A DNA stretch of 64,000 bases from Chondrus crispus (GCF_000350225.1 NW_005178572.1:326350-390349), one strand, 5' to 3'; shown: positions 49,950 through 61,933, numbered from the stretch's first letter. Translations and numbers: made by a program. The notes: generated from the letters alone by a model not told the origin.

Positions 49950-51889
49950 TGGTCCGCAAACCGGACCCTTCAGTGCTATGGCGAAACCCACACCGCCAAG
50001 CACGTTTCTGGGCCGAAGGGCTCAGGGCTCCGGACTTCCTAGTCCGAGCCATCAAGTTCGGGGTGTACGAAAAGCCGGTCAACTCAGCCAAATTGGCCAC
50101 ACGCTTTGTACTCCCCGAGATCCCGGTGGCACCTCTAGATTTGGACTGGCTACGCAACGAGCTCACCGATGCCACGCGCCGCCGCATCTACGAGGAAATC
50201 TCCCCGGTGGAGGCTCACCGACTCAACAAGCAAGGATTCCCTATCTCCAACGCCTTCATCGTGTGCACGGAAAAGCGACGATTGGTCGTCAACCTCAAGC
50301 GACAGTCAGATCTCTTTCGGTCTGTTCCCGTCAAAATGGAAACACTGGAATCCTTCGCTCTGGAAATCAAGCCGAACGACCACCTGCTCTCGTTCGACAT
50401 AGAAAAGGGGTACCATCATTTCAGGCTACATCCGGCTATCCGCAACTGGTTCCTCTTCAGGATCGATGGACGTTACTTTCGCTGTATCGCCCTACCTTTT
50501 GGATGGAAGCTATCTCCGTTCTACTTCGTCAAGTTCATGCGACCTTTCGTCGAGTACATCAGGGACCGGCTCAATCTTCGCATCCACCCGTACATGGACG
50601 ATTTTCTGGTAGCTGTTCAAGGTCACTCCGAACTCCGAAGAGCCCAACGGCTCCTGGACCAACTGCTGCAGAAAACCGGTCTTGGCAGAAAGCCAGGCAA
50701 AGGCTGCTGGGACGGGTCGCAACGATTGGACCACCTCGGTTTTGTGATAGACACCAAGGCTCAAGTGTTCGGGATCACGGACAAACGGATTCAGAAGATT
50801 CAGGCTATCGCTCGGAAACTGCTACAACAAGCCCGACAGAACCGTCGGTTGGTGGAAACATCGTTGTTACGCCACTTCCTCGGGGTAGCCATCTCATGCT
50901 CTCTGGCCATGCCTCTCGCCCGCTTCTACACCCGGTCTCTGTACGACTCACTACGGGGACCAACGAGGCGGCGCGTGAAGCTCAAGCACGCAGCCATCCG
51001 GGATCTGATACATTGGAAAGAACTGGTCAAATCACCGTCCACGCGCCCTCTCCATCACCAAACGGCTTCAATGGCAATGCACTCCGATGCATCAACCTCA
51101 ATTGGGATGGGAGGGACACTGGGACACGACCTCAGGATGGGGGAACCAGGGGTCTGGGAAGCAAAAGGACTCTGGGATCCGCATCTACGGACAAAGCCCA
51201 TCACCTTTCTGGAACTCAGGGCAGTAACGGACAATCTGAAAGCATTCGCAGACGACCTTCGCAAGGGGACCCATCTCCGCGTATGGGAGGACAATCAGGC
51301 CGTGGTCCACATACTCAACACGATGACCACGCGCTCACCAGCCCTAATGAAGGAACTGCGGGCGCTACACAGGGTACTGCTCAAGCTGGGAATCTCAATA
51401 GAGTCACGATACGTCCCTTCTGCCGTCAACCGCTTCGCAGATCGGCTCTCTCGCTTGCGTTCACTGGACGACTGGAGGATCAACACCCGGACAATCAGGG
51501 CGCTCTTACGCGAGATGGATCCAACAATCGACCGGTTCGCGGATCAAGAATCAACGATTTGCCGCCGGTTCAACAGCCGCTACCGCTCACCGGGATCCTC
51601 AGGAATCGATGCGCTACAGCAACACTGGGGACAAACGATCAACTTCTGGAATCCCCCGCTCAAGCTCATCCCACTCGTCGTGGAAAAGATCATTCAGGAA
51701 ACGGCACAGGGTCTCGTGGTCACCCCGTGGTGGCCCGCTCAGTCGTGGTGTCGTCGCCTCAAGGAAATCGGAACGTTCCAGCTGTTTCAGGCGCCAGACG
51801 TCTATCTACCCCCATTGTGGGCTCCACAGCACCTGCCGGCCCCACCGTGGAAAATAGCCATCTGGACAATACGCAGCAGCTTCCGCTAG
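49949..51889 (+). CDS. Reverse transcriptase-RNase H, unit 3
   Basis: Intact, 646 residues; Ala61 and LVVTPWW variants. Confidence 0.92.
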   Translation: MVRKPDPSVLWRNPHRQARFWAEGLRAPDFLVRAIKFGVYEKPVNSAKLATRFVLPEIPVAPLDLDWLRNELTDATRRRIYEEISPVEAHRLNKQGFPISNAFIVCTEKRRLVVNLKRQSDLFRSVPVKMETLESFALEIKPNDHLLSFDIEKGYHHFRLHPAIRNWFLFRIDGRYFRCIALPFGWKLSPFYFVKFMRPFVEYIRDRLNLRIHPYMDDFLVAVQGHSELRRAQRLLDQLLQKTGLGRKPGKGCWDGSQRLDHLGFVIDTKAQVFGITDKRIQKIQAIARKLLQQARQNRRLVETSLLRHFLGVAISCSLAMPLARFYTRSLYDSLRGPTRRRVKLKHAAIRDLIHWKELVKSPSTRPLHHQTASMAMHSDASTSIGMGGTLGHDLRMGEPGVWEAKGLWDPHLRTKPITFLELRAVTDNLKAFADDLRKGTHLRVWEDNQAVVHILNTMTTRSPALMKELRALHRVLLKLGISIESRYVPSAVNRFADRLSRLRSLDDWRINTRTIRALLREMDPTIDRFADQESTICRRFNSRYRSPGSSGIDALQQHWGQTINFWNPPLKLIPLVVEKIIQETAQGLVVTPWWPAQSWCRRLKEIGTFQLFQAPDVYLPPLWAPQHLPAPPWKIAIWTIRSSFR

Positions 51890-52962
51890 CCGCCGCGCTA
51901 CGGGGCTCAGTTCTACGCGCCGCCGGAGTTGGAATCTCAGGCGGAGGAACTACTATCGCTGGTCTGATTCACCGCGCTCGTGCGCCCAACACCTGGAAGA
52001 ACAACAAGCGATTCTGGCAGAAGTGGACTACGTTCTGTACGTTGGAAAGGATCGACCCATGGGCTGCGGATGAAGGATCTCTGCTCCGGTACCTCGTTTG
52101 GCTCTTCGACTCAGGCACGATTGCTGGCGGATCAGTCAAGAATTACGTCTCAGCAGTGGTAACGGCCCACAAACGCGTCAAATTGCCCGTTGGATACACC
52201 CCACTCATCCAACTCGCGCTGGCCGCCTACCAACAGTCTGACCTGGATCGCCGCGCCGAAAACGACCCAGACGCCCACAAGGAACGACGGGCCCTCCCGA
52301 GCACCGTGGCCAAGAAAATCTTCAACGCTGCAATGGCCGCTCCCGCTCTCAACCGTCAGTTCATTCGCAACGCTACCGCTGTTCTGGTTTCCTACGTCTT
52401 CTTCGAAAGGGGCGAAGCTGGCGCTGCGCTTCGCTTGGACAACATTCAAGTTTCGGAACAATCAATTGACTTGGCAATTGCTTTACGGAAGAATCGATCT
52501 CGCGTGGCACATACTCTATCCTACACTAGGCTAGCTCCGGACAAGCCATCGCTCATCGACTTGGTCTTACGGTACGACCGATACCGCCGAAACACCCGCT
52601 CCACAAGTCGCTACTATTGGGCCCTCCCGGGCCAACGGCTCACACCGTCATCGGCAAGCATCTCACGTTGGCTCCAAGCTTGCTTGTCTCACGCTGGCGT
52701 CACTCCCCCTCCGCAAGTGCTGTGGTCCTCACACTCGCTTCGCATGGGTGCTGCATCGGAATGCGCTGCAATAGGAGTTTCTTCCTACCGCATTCGCATC
52801 TGGGGGGATTGGAGTGTTGCTCGCACAATGGAAGAATCCTATCTCGACGCTCGCGTACAGCCGTGCGAGGATTCCGTCTTCTTTTTCGGACACCTGTCCG
52901 AAATCTCGACTACTCCCTATGGAGTTTCTTCAACATTATTCAGTGCATTCATTGGCAATTGA
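50896..52962 (+). CDS. Tyrosine recombinase, unit 3
   Basis: Intact catalytic residues; IGVSSY variant. Frame open from 49771. Confidence 0.83.
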   Translation: MLSGHASRPLLHPVSVRLTTGTNEAAREAQARSHPGSDTLERTGQITVHAPSPSPNGFNGNALRCINLNWDGRDTGTRPQDGGTRGLGSKRTLGSASTDKAHHLSGTQGSNGQSESIRRRPSQGDPSPRMGGQSGRGPHTQHDDHALTSPNEGTAGATQGTAQAGNLNRVTIRPFCRQPLRRSALSLAFTGRLEDQHPDNQGALTRDGSNNRPVRGSRINDLPPVQQPLPLTGILRNRCATATLGTNDQLLESPAQAHPTRRGKDHSGNGTGSRGHPVVARSVVVSSPQGNRNVPAVSGARRLSTPIVGSTAPAGPTVENSHLDNTQQLPLAAALRGSVLRAAGVGISGGGTTIAGLIHRARAPNTWKNNKRFWQKWTTFCTLERIDPWAADEGSLLRYLVWLFDSGTIAGGSVKNYVSAVVTAHKRVKLPVGYTPLIQLALAAYQQSDLDRRAENDPDAHKERRALPSTVAKKIFNAAMAAPALNRQFIRNATAVLVSYVFFERGEAGAALRLDNIQVSEQSIDLAIALRKNRSRVAHTLSYTRLAPDKPSLIDLVLRYDRYRRNTRSTSRYYWALPGQRLTPSSASISRWLQACLSHAGVTPPPQVLWSSHSLRMGAASECAAIGVSSYRIRIWGDWSVARTMEESYLDARVQPCEDSVFFFGHLSEISTTPYGVSSTLFSAFIGN

Positions 52963-54119
52963 AATGTGAATTTGGACAAGGGGGCTTTTCGGTTGGAACG
53001 CACGACAACTCAGAAGGAAGTGGAAATCAAGTGGACCATTTCAGCCGCAGAAAGCCAAGTCAGGATGACTTGGCGACAAGTCAGCGCCAAGCCACACACC
53101 ATGATTTGGAATGATTCTTCGTTCGCGTAACGAAGAACTTGGCGAAAGCAAAAAATCAGCACCAAGTCACGAATGACTTGGTACTGTTCTTCGTTCGCAT
53201 AATCAACACTTGGCACAAAAATGAATCATCACCAAGTCACACACAATGGTTTGGCACCCCCACTATAACTTGGCAATGATTGCGAATGATTCTTCATTCG
53301 CATCATGGAACTTGGCAGAAATGGAAATTCGGCCACTGTCCGAAAACAGGGCTGTATAAGAGAGGCACGTCAAACTCTCTCTCACCACTCTTCTTTCTTC
53401 CTCAAGTCGTCGCTTGTTTCTCCCACCATCCCACCCTCAGCTTCGCTGCTCAGTCATCAAGTCTTCACTGGTTTGTTCTCTCCCTACTCTTTCTTGTATG
53501 GCTTAACCATTCGGGAATGTTTTTCACACACACGCTCGGTAAGATAACGCGGTCTCTCGGTCGCTACTCAAGCCCTCTCATCCTGGAAATGCCCCCTCAT
53601 CTTTGAAGCTTACCAAAGCAGAACTCGAACTCAGGTGAGTCATGGACGCGCGCCCCGTATCAAGCCGAATGTGGTCCTCATCCGCCGAAGCGGGTAGTAT
53701 CGCAGGGATAGCGGCCCGGGATGGCATGGAAACGCGCGCCACTACGCTGCTCTGGCCGTTGTATCAACGTTTATGTCCACACCAATTGGGGACAGCGAAA
53801 GACAGGGGCAATCCTCTGGAATTCAAGGAACGGTAAGCATTTTTCTGGACCGAGATCTTTAGGTAATAAAGCGTAATCTTGTTTCTTCAACATTATTCAC
53901 TGGAATAACGGAGGCAGCTGCGCTGACTGACTGTCGCCACCTCAATGTGAGTGCGGGCGCAGCAGCTTGGGGGGCAGGAATGACAGAGAGGGTGGCTAAT
54001 ACCTAGGACTGTGGCAAAAACCCCGCCTCACAGCTGTTACACTGTAAAGCTGATTAGATAGCTTGGTAAGTGCTCGTCGGGAGCACCCCTTTAAAATGAA
54101 ACTCGGATTGGCCACCTAA

Positions 54120-54818
54120 GAGCAACTCCACCAACACAGTAGCAAACGAGCAAAATACCAAATTTGATCAAATTTGATAAATTGCTCATTTGTATACTAG
54201 TTTGACTTCCCCACCAGACCGAAAAAGTGCCAAAAAATAGAACACCGCCGAAATTGCCTCGAGCAAATCAGTCCGATTTGCTCAAATGACTCTCACCCGA
54301 AGTTCTATTTCAGCAAATATTTTGGTACAAGTGCTGCATTACGATTGGTCAATGAGTGGCGCTAAACCGAAACACCTTGAAATCCGAGAAAAGTTCAGTT
54401 CTTCGCGCCTTGACATGCGAGCGAACATAAACGGAGCACCTCTTTACTGTGTTGCATCACAATCCGTCTCAAACACACCATAGCCATTCTACTTGCGATT
54501 GCAATTCACATTGGGAGACTTTCCCGGGACCGAACCAACCCAGCGCCGCGCTTCTCCCGCCTCCTCACCGTCGATCCCGAGAAGTGGCTCTGTGATGCTC
54601 TCTAGTTGATCGTCTGCCATTTCTTGAAACCAGATCCCGTCCATGATTTGAACTCTGGGGCTGTACGGCCTCTATCCTCTAAGCTCTCGCCGGTGGGAAA
54701 AGTCATATGTATAGCAAATGAGCAATTTTTGAAATAGAGCCCAGCCAATAAAGCTTGTACAACTGTGCAAGTATTTTGCTCTTTGGCTAATTTGTTCCAC
54801 GCCTTGGTGGAGATGCTG
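54120..54818. mobile_element. Nested Harbinger-type element, unit 4
   Basis: Same ends and TAA flanks as in unit 1. Confidence 0.72.
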
Positions 54819-55596
54819 TAAACAGGGGTGCCCTTAACTCCGGACAAAAGTGCTCTAATCAAAAATCAGGAATTCTTTGTAAACAGCCATGAAAAGTGAG
54901 TTTCTCTGCCCTGGCCAGCCATTCCTCCTCTGTTTCCTTCTTTTCAGAAGGCCGTACCGGAAAACAGGTGGTTACTTTTAAAAATAATTCTTACCAGTCG
55001 AACCCGCGCACTGCGATTGTGTTTACTGTAGTATACCGACCGGTGTGCGGGCGGGGAGGTTATTAACCGTGCGGCTGTGCACGGTGCACACGTGGGCGGG
55101 TGTGTCCACATGTAGGGAGCGCGCGCGTTGACCAACCGGCCGTGGCGTGGGGCACGCGTACAGTAGCACACGTGTCGTCCGTGCGGTAGTCTACACGTGT
55201 TACGTGTGCGCGTTAGCACACGTGTCGTCCGTGCGGTAGTCTGTAAGCAACACGCGTGTACACTAGTGCACACGTGTAGTAGCAGCGTCCGTGCGGTAGT
55301 AGTAATTATGGGGCTAGCTTTTTAATTGTGTACAGTACCCGGCACGCACTAGGCGGCAGGTACTGTACTACTGTACTGGGACAGGTGTCCGAGGCGTCCC
55401 TCTGAGGGGTTAAGACCTGACACCCGACCCTACCAGTAAACTGGGGCAAGCTCGCCCCCGTCCCTTTTGCGCCTATATACGTCTGTTTCGGTTGTCTATC
55501 GCGCGCGCTGGCTTCTAACCCGTTACCGGTCGCTCCCGTTCACGCACCACGGGGCGACTGCGCGTAACCGGCCAGTGACCCACTCCCTTTTTAGTC

Positions 55597-55941
55597 TTGC
55601 ACCACTACCTCCAAGCCTCGTACGAACGAGTGCAGGAGCGAGTCGACTTCTTCTCAGACTCGGTGGAATCAGGCAAGTCCGAGGCGGTACTTCTCCAGAA
55701 GTACCTACGCGAACAGGATCAGCCCTACGTGTCCCAACTCTACAGGGACACCAAGGAAAAGTTTGCCGAACTCCGCTCCCAGGCATACGCCAAGGAATTC
55801 AACAAACAAGCTGCTCGCAACTCAGGAACACAGGCTACAGGGCGTGTCTCAAGGGGACTTTCAGGAAAAGGGGCGCAGCGGTACCCGCCGCGGAACCCCA
55901 ATTCAGGAGGCTCCGGCTCTTCCGGGTCTAGCTCCAAGTAA
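55597..55941 (+). CDS. Gag-like frame, unit 4
   Basis: Protein identical to unit 1; start unresolved. Confidence 0.52.
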   Translation: MHHYLQASYERVQERVDFFSDSVESGKSEAVLLQKYLREQDQPYVSQLYRDTKEKFAELRSQAYAKEFNKQAARNSGTQATGRVSRGLSGKGAQRYPPRNPNSGGSGSSGSSSK

Positions 55942-57881
55942 TGGTCCGCAAACCGGACCCTTCAGTGCTATGGCGAAACCCACACCGCCAAGCACGTTTC
56001 TGGGCCGAAGGGCTCAGGGCTCCGGACTTCCTAGTCCGAGCCATCAAGTTCGGGGTGTACGAAAAGCCGGTCAACTCAGCCAAATTGGCCACACGCTTTG
56101 TACTCCCCGAGATCCCGGTGGCACCTCTAGATTTGGACTGGCTACGCAACGAGCTCACCGATGCCACGCGCCGCCGCATCTACGAGGAAATCTCCCCGGT
56201 GGAGGCTCACCGACTCAACAAGCAAGGATTCCCTATCTCCAACGCCTTCATCGTGTGCACGGAAAAGCGACGATTGGTCGTCAACCTCAAGCGACAGTCA
56301 GATCTCTTTCGGTCTGTTCCCGTCAAAATGGAAACACTGGAATCCTTCGCTCTGGAAATCAAGCCGAACGACCACCTGCTCTCGTTCGACATAGAAAAGG
56401 GGTACCATCATTTCAGGCTACATCCGGCTATCCGCAACTGGTTCCTCTTCAGGATCGATGGACGTTACTTTCGCTGTATCGCCCTACCTTTTGGATGGAA
56501 GCTATCTCCGTTCTACTTCGTCAAGTTCATGCGACCTTTCGTCGAGTACATCAGGGACCGGCTCAATCTTCGCATCCACCCGTACATGGACGATTTTCTG
56601 GTAGCTGTTCAAGGTCACTCCGAACTCCGAAGAGCCCAACGGCTCCTGGACCAACTGCTGCAGAAAACCGGTCTTGGCAGAAAGCCAGGCAAAGGCTGCT
56701 GGGACGGGTCGCAACGATTGGACCACCTCGGTTTTGTGATAGACACCAAGGCTCAAGTGTTCGGGATCACGGACAAACGGATTCAGAAGATTCAGGCTAT
56801 CGCTCGGAAACTGCTACAACAAGCCCGACAGAACCGTCGGTTGGTGGAAACATCGTTGTTACGCCACTTCCTCGGGGTAGCCATCTCATGCTCTCTGGCC
56901 ATGCCTCTCGCCCGCTTCTACACCCGGTCTCTGTACGACTCACTACGGGGACCAACGAGGCGGCGCGTGAAGCTCAAGCACGCAGCCATCCGGGATCTGA
57001 TACATTGGAAAGAACTGGTCAAATCACCGTCCACGCGCCCTCTCCATCACCAAACGGCTTCAATGGCAATGCACTCCGATGCATCAACCTCAATTGGGAT
57101 GGGAGGGACACTGGGACACGACCTCAGGATGGGGGAACCAGGGGTCTGGGAAGCAAAAGGACTCTGGGATCCGCATCTACGGACAAAGCCCATCACCTTT
57201 CTGGAACTCAGGGCAGTAACGGACAATCTGAAGGCATTCGCAGACGACCTTCGCAAGGGGACCCATCTCCGCGTATGGGAGGACAATCAGGCCGTGGTCC
57301 ACATACTCAACACGATGACCACGCGCTCACCAGCCCTAATGAAGGAACTGCGGGCGCTACACAGGGTACTGCTCAAGCTGGGAATCTCAATAGAGTCACG
57401 ATACGTCCCTTCTGCCGTCAACCGCTTCGCAGATCGGCTCTCTCGCTTGCGTTCACTGGACGACTGGAGGATCAACACCCGGACAATCAGGGCGCTCTTA
57501 CGCGAGATGGATCCAACAATCGACCGGTTCGCGGATCAAGAATCAACGATTTGCCGCCGGTTCAACAGCCGCTACCGCTCACCGGGATCCTCAGGAATCG
57601 ATGCGCTACAGCAACACTGGGGACAAACGATCAACTTCTGGAATCCCCCGCTCAAGCTCATCCCACTCGTCGTGGAAAAGATCATTCAGGAAACGGCACA
57701 GGGTCTCGTGGTCACCCCGTGGTGGCCCGCTCAGTCGTGGTGTCGTCGCCTCAAGGAAATCGGAACGTTCCAGCTGTTTCAGGCGCCAGACGTCTATCTA
57801 CCCCCATTGTGGGCTCCACAGCACCTGCCGGCCCCACCGTGGAAAATAGCCATCTGGACAATACGCAGCAGCTTCCGCTAG
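55941..57881 (+). CDS. Reverse transcriptase-RNase H, unit 4
   Basis: Intact, 646 residues; same Ala61 and LVVTPWW variants as unit 3. Confidence 0.92.
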   Translation: MVRKPDPSVLWRNPHRQARFWAEGLRAPDFLVRAIKFGVYEKPVNSAKLATRFVLPEIPVAPLDLDWLRNELTDATRRRIYEEISPVEAHRLNKQGFPISNAFIVCTEKRRLVVNLKRQSDLFRSVPVKMETLESFALEIKPNDHLLSFDIEKGYHHFRLHPAIRNWFLFRIDGRYFRCIALPFGWKLSPFYFVKFMRPFVEYIRDRLNLRIHPYMDDFLVAVQGHSELRRAQRLLDQLLQKTGLGRKPGKGCWDGSQRLDHLGFVIDTKAQVFGITDKRIQKIQAIARKLLQQARQNRRLVETSLLRHFLGVAISCSLAMPLARFYTRSLYDSLRGPTRRRVKLKHAAIRDLIHWKELVKSPSTRPLHHQTASMAMHSDASTSIGMGGTLGHDLRMGEPGVWEAKGLWDPHLRTKPITFLELRAVTDNLKAFADDLRKGTHLRVWEDNQAVVHILNTMTTRSPALMKELRALHRVLLKLGISIESRYVPSAVNRFADRLSRLRSLDDWRINTRTIRALLREMDPTIDRFADQESTICRRFNSRYRSPGSSGIDALQQHWGQTINFWNPPLKLIPLVVEKIIQETAQGLVVTPWWPAQSWCRRLKEIGTFQLFQAPDVYLPPLWAPQHLPAPPWKIAIWTIRSSFR

Positions 57882-58954
57882 CCGCCGCGCTACGGGGCTC
57901 AGTTCTACGCGCCGCCGGAGTTGGAATCTCAGGCGGAGGAACTACTATCGCTGGTCTGATTCACCGCGCTCGTGCGCCCAACACCTGGAAGAACAACAAG
58001 CGATTCTGGCAGAAGTGGACTACGTTCTGTACGTTGGAAAGGATCGACCCATGGGCTGCGGATGAAGGATCTCTGCTCCGGTACCTCGTTTGGCTCTTCG
58101 ACTCAGGCACGATTGCTGGCGGATCAGTCAAGAATTACGTCTCAGCAGTGGTAACGGCCCACAAACGCGTCAAATTGCCCGTTGGATACACCCCACTCAT
58201 CCAACTCGCGCTGGCCGCCTACCAACAGTCTGACCTGGATCGCCGCGCCGAAAACGACCCAGACGCCCACAAGGAACGACGGGCCCTCCCGAGCACCGTG
58301 GCCAAGAAAATCTTCAACGCTGCAATGGCCGCTCCCGCTCTCAACCGTCAGTTCATTCGCAACGCTACCGCTGTTCTGGTTTCCTACGTCTTCTTCGAAA
58401 GGGGCGAAGCTGGCGCTGCGCTTCGCTTGGACAACATTCAAGTTTCGGAACAATCAATTGACTTGGCAATTGCTTTACGGAAGAATCGATCTCGCGTGGC
58501 ACATACTCTATCCTACACTAGGCTAGCTCCGGACAAGCCATCGCTCATCGACTTGGTCTTACGGTACGACCGATACCGCCGAAACACCCGCTCCACAAGT
58601 CGCTACTATTGGGCCCTCCCGGGCCAACGGCTCACACCGTCATCGGCAAGCATCTCACGTTGGCTCCAAGCTTGCTTGTCTCACGCTGGCGTCACTCCCC
58701 CTCCGCAAGTGCTGTGGTCCTCACACTCGCTTCGCATGGGTGCTGCATCGGAATGCGCTGCAATAGGAGTTCCTTCCTACCGCATTCGCATCTGGGGGGA
58801 TTGGAGTGTTGCTCGCACAATGGAAGAATCCTATCTCGACGCTCGCGTACAGCCGTGCGAGGATTCCGTCTTCTTTTTCGGACACCTGTCCGAAATCTCG
58901 ACTACTCCCTATGGAGTTTCTTCAACATTATTTAGTGCATTCATTGGCAATTGA
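56888..58954 (+). CDS. Tyrosine recombinase, unit 4
   Basis: Intact catalytic residues; IGVPSY as in unit 1. Frame open from 55763. Confidence 0.83.
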   Translation: MLSGHASRPLLHPVSVRLTTGTNEAAREAQARSHPGSDTLERTGQITVHAPSPSPNGFNGNALRCINLNWDGRDTGTRPQDGGTRGLGSKRTLGSASTDKAHHLSGTQGSNGQSEGIRRRPSQGDPSPRMGGQSGRGPHTQHDDHALTSPNEGTAGATQGTAQAGNLNRVTIRPFCRQPLRRSALSLAFTGRLEDQHPDNQGALTRDGSNNRPVRGSRINDLPPVQQPLPLTGILRNRCATATLGTNDQLLESPAQAHPTRRGKDHSGNGTGSRGHPVVARSVVVSSPQGNRNVPAVSGARRLSTPIVGSTAPAGPTVENSHLDNTQQLPLAAALRGSVLRAAGVGISGGGTTIAGLIHRARAPNTWKNNKRFWQKWTTFCTLERIDPWAADEGSLLRYLVWLFDSGTIAGGSVKNYVSAVVTAHKRVKLPVGYTPLIQLALAAYQQSDLDRRAENDPDAHKERRALPSTVAKKIFNAAMAAPALNRQFIRNATAVLVSYVFFERGEAGAALRLDNIQVSEQSIDLAIALRKNRSRVAHTLSYTRLAPDKPSLIDLVLRYDRYRRNTRSTSRYYWALPGQRLTPSSASISRWLQACLSHAGVTPPPQVLWSSHSLRMGAASECAAIGVPSYRIRIWGDWSVARTMEESYLDARVQPCEDSVFFFGHLSEISTTPYGVSSTLFSAFIGN

Positions 58955-60111
58955 AATGTGAATTTGGACAAAGGGGCTTTTCGGTTGGAACGCACGACAA
59001 CTCAGAAGGAAGTGGAAATCAAGTGGACCATTTCAGCCGCAGAAAGCCAAGTCAGGATGACTTGGCGACAAGTCAGCGCCAAACCACACGCCATGATTTG
59101 GAATGATTCTTCGTTCGCGTAATGAAGAACCTGTCAAAAGCAAAAAATCAGCACCAAGTCACGAATGACTTGGTGCTGTTCTTCGTTCGCGTAATCAACA
59201 CTTGGCACAAAAATGAATCATCACCAAGTCACACGCAATGGTTTGGCACCCCCACTATAACTTGGCAATGATTGCGAATGATTCTTCATTCGCGTCATGG
59301 AACTTGGCAGAAATGGAAATTCGGCCACTGTCCGAAAACAGGGCTGTATAAGAGAGGCACGTCAAACTCTCTCTCACCACTCTTCTTTCTTCCTCAAGTC
59401 GTCGCTTGTTTCTCCCACCATCCCACCCTCAGCTTCGCTGCTCAGTCATCAAGTCTTCACTGGTTTGTTCTCTCCCTACTCTTTCTTGTATGGCTTAACC
59501 ATTCGGGAATGTTTTTCACACACACGCTCGGTAAGATAACGCGGTCTCTCGGTCGCTACTCAAGCCCTCTCATCCTGGAAATGCCCCCTCATCTTTGAAG
59601 CTTACCAAAGCAGAACTCGAACTCAGGTGAGTCATGGACGCGCGCCCCGTATCAAGCCGAATGTGGTCCTCATCCGCCGAAGCGGGTAGTATCGCAGGGA
59701 TAGCGGCCCGGGGTGGCATGGAAACGCGCGCCACTACGCTGCTCTGGCCGTTGTATCAACGTTTATGTCCACACCAATTGGGGACAGCGAAAGACAGGGG
59801 CAATCCTCTGGAATTCAAGGAACGGTAAGCATTTTTCTGGACCGAGATCTTTAGGTAATAAAGCGTAATCTTGTTTCTTCAACATTATTCACTGGAATAA
59901 CGGAGGCAGCTGCGCTGACTGACTGTCGCCACCTCAATGTGAGTGCGGGCGCAGCAGCTGGGGGGGCGGGAATGACAGAGAGGGTGGCTAATACCTAGGA
60001 CTGTGGCAAAAACCCCGCCTCACAGCTGTTACACTGTAAAGCTGATTAGATAGCTTGGTAAGTGCTCGTCGGGAGCACCCCTTTAAAATGAAACTCGGAT
60101 TGGCCACCTAA

Positions 60112-60810
60112 GAGCAACTCCACCAACACAGTAGCAAACGAGCAAAATACCAAATTTGATCAAATTTGATAAATTGCTCATTTGTATACTAGTTTGACTT
60201 CCCCACCAGACCGAAAAAGTGCCAAAAAATAGAACACCGCCGAAATTGCCTCGAGCAAATCAGTCCGATTTGCTCAAATGACTCTCACCCGAAGTTCTAT
60301 TTCAGCAAATATTTTGGTACAAGTGCTGCATTACGATTGGTCAATGAGTGGCGCTAAACCGAAACACCTTGAAATCCGAGAAAAGTTCAGTTCTTCGCGC
60401 CTTGACATGCGAGCGAACATAAACGGAGCACCTCTTTACTGTGTTGCATCACAATCCGTCTCAAACACACCATAGCCATTCTACTTGCGATTGCGATTCA
60501 CATTGGGAGACTTTCCCGGGACCGAACCAACCCAGCGCCGCGCTTCTCCCGCCTCCTCACCGTCGATCCCGAGAAGTGGCTCTGTGATGCTCTCTAGTTG
60601 ATCGTCTGCCATTTCTTGAAACCAGATCCCGTCCATGATTTGAACTCTGGGGCTGTACGGCCTCTATCCTTTAAGCTCTCGCCGGTGGGAAAAGTCATAT
60701 GTATAGCAAATGAGCAATTTTTGAAATAGAGCCCAGCCAATAAAGCTTGTACAACTGTGCAAGTATTTTGCTCTTTGGCTAATTTGTTCCACGCCTTGGT
60801 GGAGATGCTG
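60112..60810. mobile_element. Nested Harbinger-type element, unit 5
   Basis: Same ends and TAA flanks as in unit 1. Confidence 0.72.
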
Positions 60811-61588
60811 TAAACAGGGGTGCCCTTAACTCCGGACAAAAGTGCTCTAATCAAAAATCAGGAATTCTTTGTAAACAGCCATGAAAAGTGAGTTTCTCTG
60901 CCCTGGCCAGCCATTCCTCCTCTGTTTCCTTCTTTTCAGAAGGCCGTACCGGAAAACAGGTGGTTACTTTTAAACATAATTCTTACCAGTCGAACCCGCG
61001 CACTGCGATTGTGTTTACTGTAGTATACCGACCGGTGTGCGGGCGGGGAGGTTATTAACCGTGCGGCTGTGCACGGTGCACACGTGGGCGGGTGTGTCCA
61101 CATGTAGGGAGCGCGCGCGTTGACCAACCGGCCGTGGCGTGGGGCACGCGTACAGTAGCACACGTGTCGTCCGTGCGGTAGTCTACACGTGTTACGTGTG
61201 CGCGTTAGCACACGTGTCGTCCGTGCGGTAGTCTGTAAGCAACACGCGTGTACACTAGTGCACACGTGTAGTAGCAGCGTCCGTGCGGTAGTAGTAATTA
61301 TGGGGCTAGCTTTTTAATTGTGTACAGTACCCGGCACGCACTAGGCGGCAGGTACTGTACTACTGTACTGGGACAGGTGTCCGAGGCGTCCCTCTGAGGG
61401 GTTAAGACCTGACACCCGACCCTACCGGTAAACTGGGGCAAGCTCGCCCCCGTCCCTTTTGCGCCTATATACGTCTGTTTCGGTTGTCTATCGCGCGCGC
61501 TGGCTTCTAACCCGTTACCGGTCGCTCCCGTTCACGCACCACGGGGCGACTGCGCGTAACCGGCCAGTGACCCACTCCCTTTTTAGTC

Positions 61589-61933
61589 TTGCACCACTAC
61601 CTCCAAGCCTCGTACGAACGAGTGCAGGAGCGAGTCGACTTCTTCTCAGACTCGGTGGAATCAGGCAAGTCCGAGGCGGTACTTCTCCAGAAGTACCTAC
61701 GCGAACAGGATCAGCCCTACGTGTCCCAACTCTACAGGGACACCAAGGAAAAGTTTGCCGAACTCCGCTCCCAGGCATACGCCAAGGAATTCAACAAACA
61801 AGCTGCTCGCAACTCAGGAACACAGGCTACAGGGCGTGTCTCAAGGGGACTTTCAGGAAAAGGGGCGCAGCGGTACCCGCCGCGGAACCCCAATTCAGGA
61901 GGCTCCGGCTCTTCCGGGTCTAGCTCCAAGTAA
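61589..61933 (+). CDS. Gag-like frame, unit 5
   Basis: Protein identical to unit 1; start unresolved. Confidence 0.52.
   Translation: MHHYLQASYERVQERVDFFSDSVESGKSEAVLLQKYLREQDQPYVSQLYRDTKEKFAELRSQAYAKEFNKQAARNSGTQATGRVSRGLSGKGAQRYPPRNPNSGGSGSSGSSSK

Larger units (their letters stand above)
46950..52941 (+). mobile_element. YR retrotransposon, unit 3
   Basis: Complete. Shares RT Ala61 and LVVTPWW with unit 4, but IGVSSY with unit 2. Confidence 0.9.
52942..58933 (+). mobile_element. YR retrotransposon, unit 4
   Basis: Complete. S1 variants are shared with unit 5 (AAGTCTTCAC, ATTCGGG), RT variants with unit 3 and IGVPSY with unit 1. The boundary to unit 5 reads TTATTT/AGTGC, with T before the boundary as at the left edge of the array. 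Confidence 0.9.
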
